Shown in pieces: positions 61,882 through 64,000 of a stretch of 64,000 nucleotides of DNA (within the stretch, counting starts at the first letter, position 1; each line of letters starts with the position of its first letter). The notes below the pieces were generated by a model. That model did not search any database. It saw only the letters and a list, made by a program, of their open reading frames with translations, and was not told where the DNA came from. The stretch covers positions 1 to 64,000 of IMG/VR virus record IMGVR_UViG_3300021424_000019; one strand, written 5' to 3'. The position numbers and the translations under genes were made by a program. The stretch comes from a virus.

Positions 61882-62937
61882 ATGAGTAAGACAATCCAAG
61901 AACTCCTTACTGGGCTCCCGGCTTGGGAAGCTGCATTATCTGAGGACGGGTACATCGACGGAGAAAACAGGGTAACAATTAAAGAAGCTTTTGCATCGTC
62001 CGATGCTGCAGCGTTGTTTCCAAAAGTTATCTCTCGTACCTTAAAGGAAGCTGCAGAACCACAGTTGTTGGTTACGCCTCTTCTTTCCACGGTTCGCCTT
62101 GGCAAAGGGCGTTCTTTGGAGTTCCCGGCAGTTAATGCAATTCAAGCTGCAGAGATTCCAGAAGGACAAGAATACCCAGAGCAAGCTCTCGCATTTGCTA
62201 AGCAAGTAGAGGGCAAGGTGTCCAAGAAGGGCGTTAAGCTGGCTTTTACAGAAGAAGTTGTTGCTGACTCACTTTGGGATATCGTAGGAATGCATGTTCG
62301 CGCCGCAGGCCGTGCTATGGCACGTCTTAAGGAGCAGATTGCATTAAGTCGCTTTAAGGACGCTGCAACAATCGTCTTTGATAACGACAGTAATTCATAC
62401 GATGATACGACAGGTCGTGGCATCGATGGTGCTTTCAATAAGACAGTAACCTGGGATGACGTTGTGGATATGGCAGCCGTGCTTATGGCTGAGAATCATG
62501 TTCCGACGGATTTCATCCTGCATCCACTGATGTGGTCTGTTTTCTTGAAGGACGCAATCTTCCACACGGGTGGTTCCGCAGCGGCAGTGAATACAAGCTG
62601 GGGCTATCGTCCGGATTCAAAAGAAGGTGCGCTTAACGCCACAGCCCCGATGGGCCTTAACGTTATCGTCTCGCCGTTCGTTAGCTTCACCGCTAAGAGC
62701 GCCGGGAACGCCGCCAAGTCGGATCTATTCCTGATCGACCGCAACGAAGTCGGAACACTCCTTGTCAAAGAAGACATGAGCACGGACCAATTTGATGATC
62801 CATCACGTGACATCCGCGCAATGAAGATGAAGGAACGTTATGACATCGTAATGCTCGGTGACGGTGAGGGTATCACTGTTGCTAAGAATGTCAGACTAGC
62901 TCGTAACTACGAGGTTCAAGTTACAAACGAAATGTAA
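61882..62937 (+). CDS. major capsid protein (HK97-fold type)
   Basis: 351 residues; AGGAGGATAATC precedes the ATG. E-loop-like segment (GRSLEFPAVNAIQAAEIPEG), long spine helix (ARLKEQIALSRFKDAATIV), A-domain GMHVRAAGRAMARL and C-terminal LVKEDMSTDQF. Order and size match HK97-like capsid proteins. Codon use is GC-richer than its neighbours, as expected for very high expression. No in-frame CGG. Confidence 0.9.
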   Translation: MSKTIQELLTGLPAWEAALSEDGYIDGENRVTIKEAFASSDAAALFPKVISRTLKEAAEPQLLVTPLLSTVRLGKGRSLEFPAVNAIQAAEIPEGQEYPEQALAFAKQVEGKVSKKGVKLAFTEEVVADSLWDIVGMHVRAAGRAMARLKEQIALSRFKDAATIVFDNDSNSYDDTTGRGIDGAFNKTVTWDDVVDMAAVLMAENHVPTDFILHPLMWSVFLKDAIFHTGGSAAAVNTSWGYRPDSKEGALNATAPMGLNVIVSPFVSFTAKSAGNAAKSDLFLIDRNEVGTLLVKEDMSTDQFDDPSRDIRAMKMKERYDIVMLGDGEGITVAKNVRLARNYEVQVTNEM

Positions 62938-62947
62938 TTTGATACTT

Positions 62948-63010
62948 AGGGTAGTTATAGTTACAACCCTAGACGGGGGGTCCGAGAGTAATCTCGGCCC
63001 CTCGTTTTGT
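62948..63010 (+). terminator. terminator after the capsid gene
   Basis: AGGGT...ACCCT hairpin, then GGGGTCCGAGA...CTCGGCCCC with TTTTGT after it (62974-63010): a strong rho-independent terminator. Confidence 0.75.
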
Positions 63011-63063
63011 ATTTGGCTATAAGCGATTACTATCTTGTTTAGTTAGCAGTCTGGAGAATTTAA

Positions 63064-63840
63064 GTGAGCTTATTTCTTATAGAAAGAGCAGCAGTTGGAT
63101 GCTACTCTGTTTCCATAAAGTTTTTTAGAACAGTAAAAATATCTTCATTAAAAAATGAAAATTTTACTCTTTTTACGGCAGCAGCTACTCCTTCTCAAAT
63201 ATCCGCCCCGTTTGAATTGATAAATACGGTAAAAGACTATAATCAAATTTCAAGAATTATAACCCTTTACTGGAAAACAAACTCTCTTCAAGAGAATTCA
63301 AAATATTCAATTAAAGTAGAAAATATTATTGATTCTTCTGGAACAATAGTTCCTACAGAAATTATAGAATTTACGTGGCTAAATTGCACAGCCACTCCTA
63401 ATTCAACCCAGATAAGCGAACCTGTTCTATCGCCCGTTTTGATAGAAGATAGATCAATAAAAGCAGATATAGATTTTAGTTATTCCATAGTTGCAAAAAA
63501 TCCTAACTTCTTTATAGATCAAACATTCCCTGGCGATGGAGAATTCTATTTAGAAAATAATTTTAATAACGGAAGGGTAACTGTTGTTTTTAATGAAAGG
63601 CCGGCTTCAAACTTTCTTACGAATAAATACTTCCAATGTCAAAGAAAAAAGATACAAAGGACGCCTTGTCGTTGGGAAGCTGTAACGGCAGATATAAAAA
63701 TGCATTCGTGGAAACCGGAAGTTTACGTAGACTTCCCCTCATTGAATGACGCTACACCATCTTACTTTACGGATGGAAAACAATATTTTGAAAAAGGATA
63801 TAAATATAGGATAAAAGTTTTAGGAAGCATCGGTATATAG
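63064..63840 (+). CDS. unknown structural protein, 258 residues
   Basis: GTG start with CTGGAGAA upstream. Beta-rich (NSKYSIKVENIIDSSGTIV, RVTVVFNERPASN) like an Ig-type or tail protein. Overlaps the next start (TAGTG). No in-frame CGG. Confidence 0.7.
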   Translation: MSLFLIERAAVGCYSVSIKFFRTVKISSLKNENFTLFTAAATPSQISAPFELINTVKDYNQISRIITLYWKTNSLQENSKYSIKVENIIDSSGTIVPTEIIEFTWLNCTATPNSTQISEPVLSPVLIEDRSIKADIDFSYSIVAKNPNFFIDQTFPGDGEFYLENNFNNGRVTVVFNERPASNFLTNKYFQCQRKKIQRTPCRWEAVTADIKMHSWKPEVYVDFPSLNDATPSYFTDGKQYFEKGYKYRIKVLGSIGI

Positions 63841-64000
63841 TGGCAAATTTTGTTTATAAAAAAGCAAAACAAGCATTATTAAATGGTGACATAGATGTTT
63901 CTTCTAATCAATTAAAGGTTTTACTACTAAAAAACAATTATATCCCTAACCAAAATACAGACCAATACGTAAGCGATATACCAGTAAATGCCATACAGCT
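63840..64000 (+). CDS. partial gene for a small virion-type protein
   Basis: GTG GCA AAT start; reads MANFVYKKAKQALLNGDIDV, then NQLKVLLLKNNYIPN, matching a family of phage minor structural proteins that open with 'A.F.Y...K..L..G.i'. Continues past the window. Confidence 0.7.
   Translation, partial: MANFVYKKAKQALLNGDIDVSSNQLKVLLLKNNYIPNQNTDQYVSDIPVNAIQ

Overview
The window is a stretch of a large tailed-phage genome whose host is almost certainly an actinobacterium. The phage assignment rests on the large terminase, portal, prohead protease/scaffold, HK97-type major capsid protein and a tail fibre with an S74 chaperone. The host inference rests on a phage-borne WhiB regulator and on secreted proteins with the Thr/Pro linkers common in Actinobacteria. 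Six tRNA genes (Met, Val, Lys, Asn, Leu, Arg) and a phage-type RecA are also present.

Layout. About 1-37.4 kb is transcribed leftward (minus strand) and carries early/middle genes. 0-8 kb is AT-rich and holds tRNAs, WhiB, a subtilase and an SF2 helicase. 8.0-8.36 kb is an array of 37-bp direct repeats. 8.4-12.5 kb holds a 2OG oxygenase-like protein, an IS110-type HhH protein and a giant protein related to a second one at 21-24 kb. 13-21 kb is a block of very small, often membrane-spanning proteins punctuated by the motif AAAATAGGGG and by a ~480-nt candidate structured RNA. 23.9-35.8 kb is built mostly of single-gene or short units separated by a terminator and/or the element TTTATGACTAG. A small + gene at 37.6 kb and a minus-strand recA cluster (37.9-39.7 kb) mark the switch. 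From 39.75 kb to the end everything is rightward and AT-rich: an AAA+ unfoldase, putative ejection proteins, TerL, fibre genes, portal, protease/scaffold, decoration protein and capsid.

The main discovery concerns decoding. In the right block (37.86-64 kb) I found nine in-frame CGG codons by eye, and at all nine the reading frame continues correctly only if one extra base is skipped after CGG (CGGN read as one codon, N = any base). This joins ORFs that otherwise look broken into seven full proteins: a RecA-neighbour, the AAA+ protein, three putative ejection proteins, the tail fibre and the prohead protease/scaffold. CGG triplets lying out of frame have no such effect, which argues against sequencing error. 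In the left block, CGG is read normally as Arg inside long continuous proteins (subtilase, the 861- and 880-residue proteins). The phage therefore seems to use two decoding rules for one codon, one for early genes and one for late genes.

Other notable points: the two giant paralogues share motifs that resemble, but do not prove, a double-psi beta-barrel RNA polymerase; there are two families of putative promoters; and two secreted/membrane proteases (S8 and metzincin) are encoded. No DNA polymerase is visible in this window.
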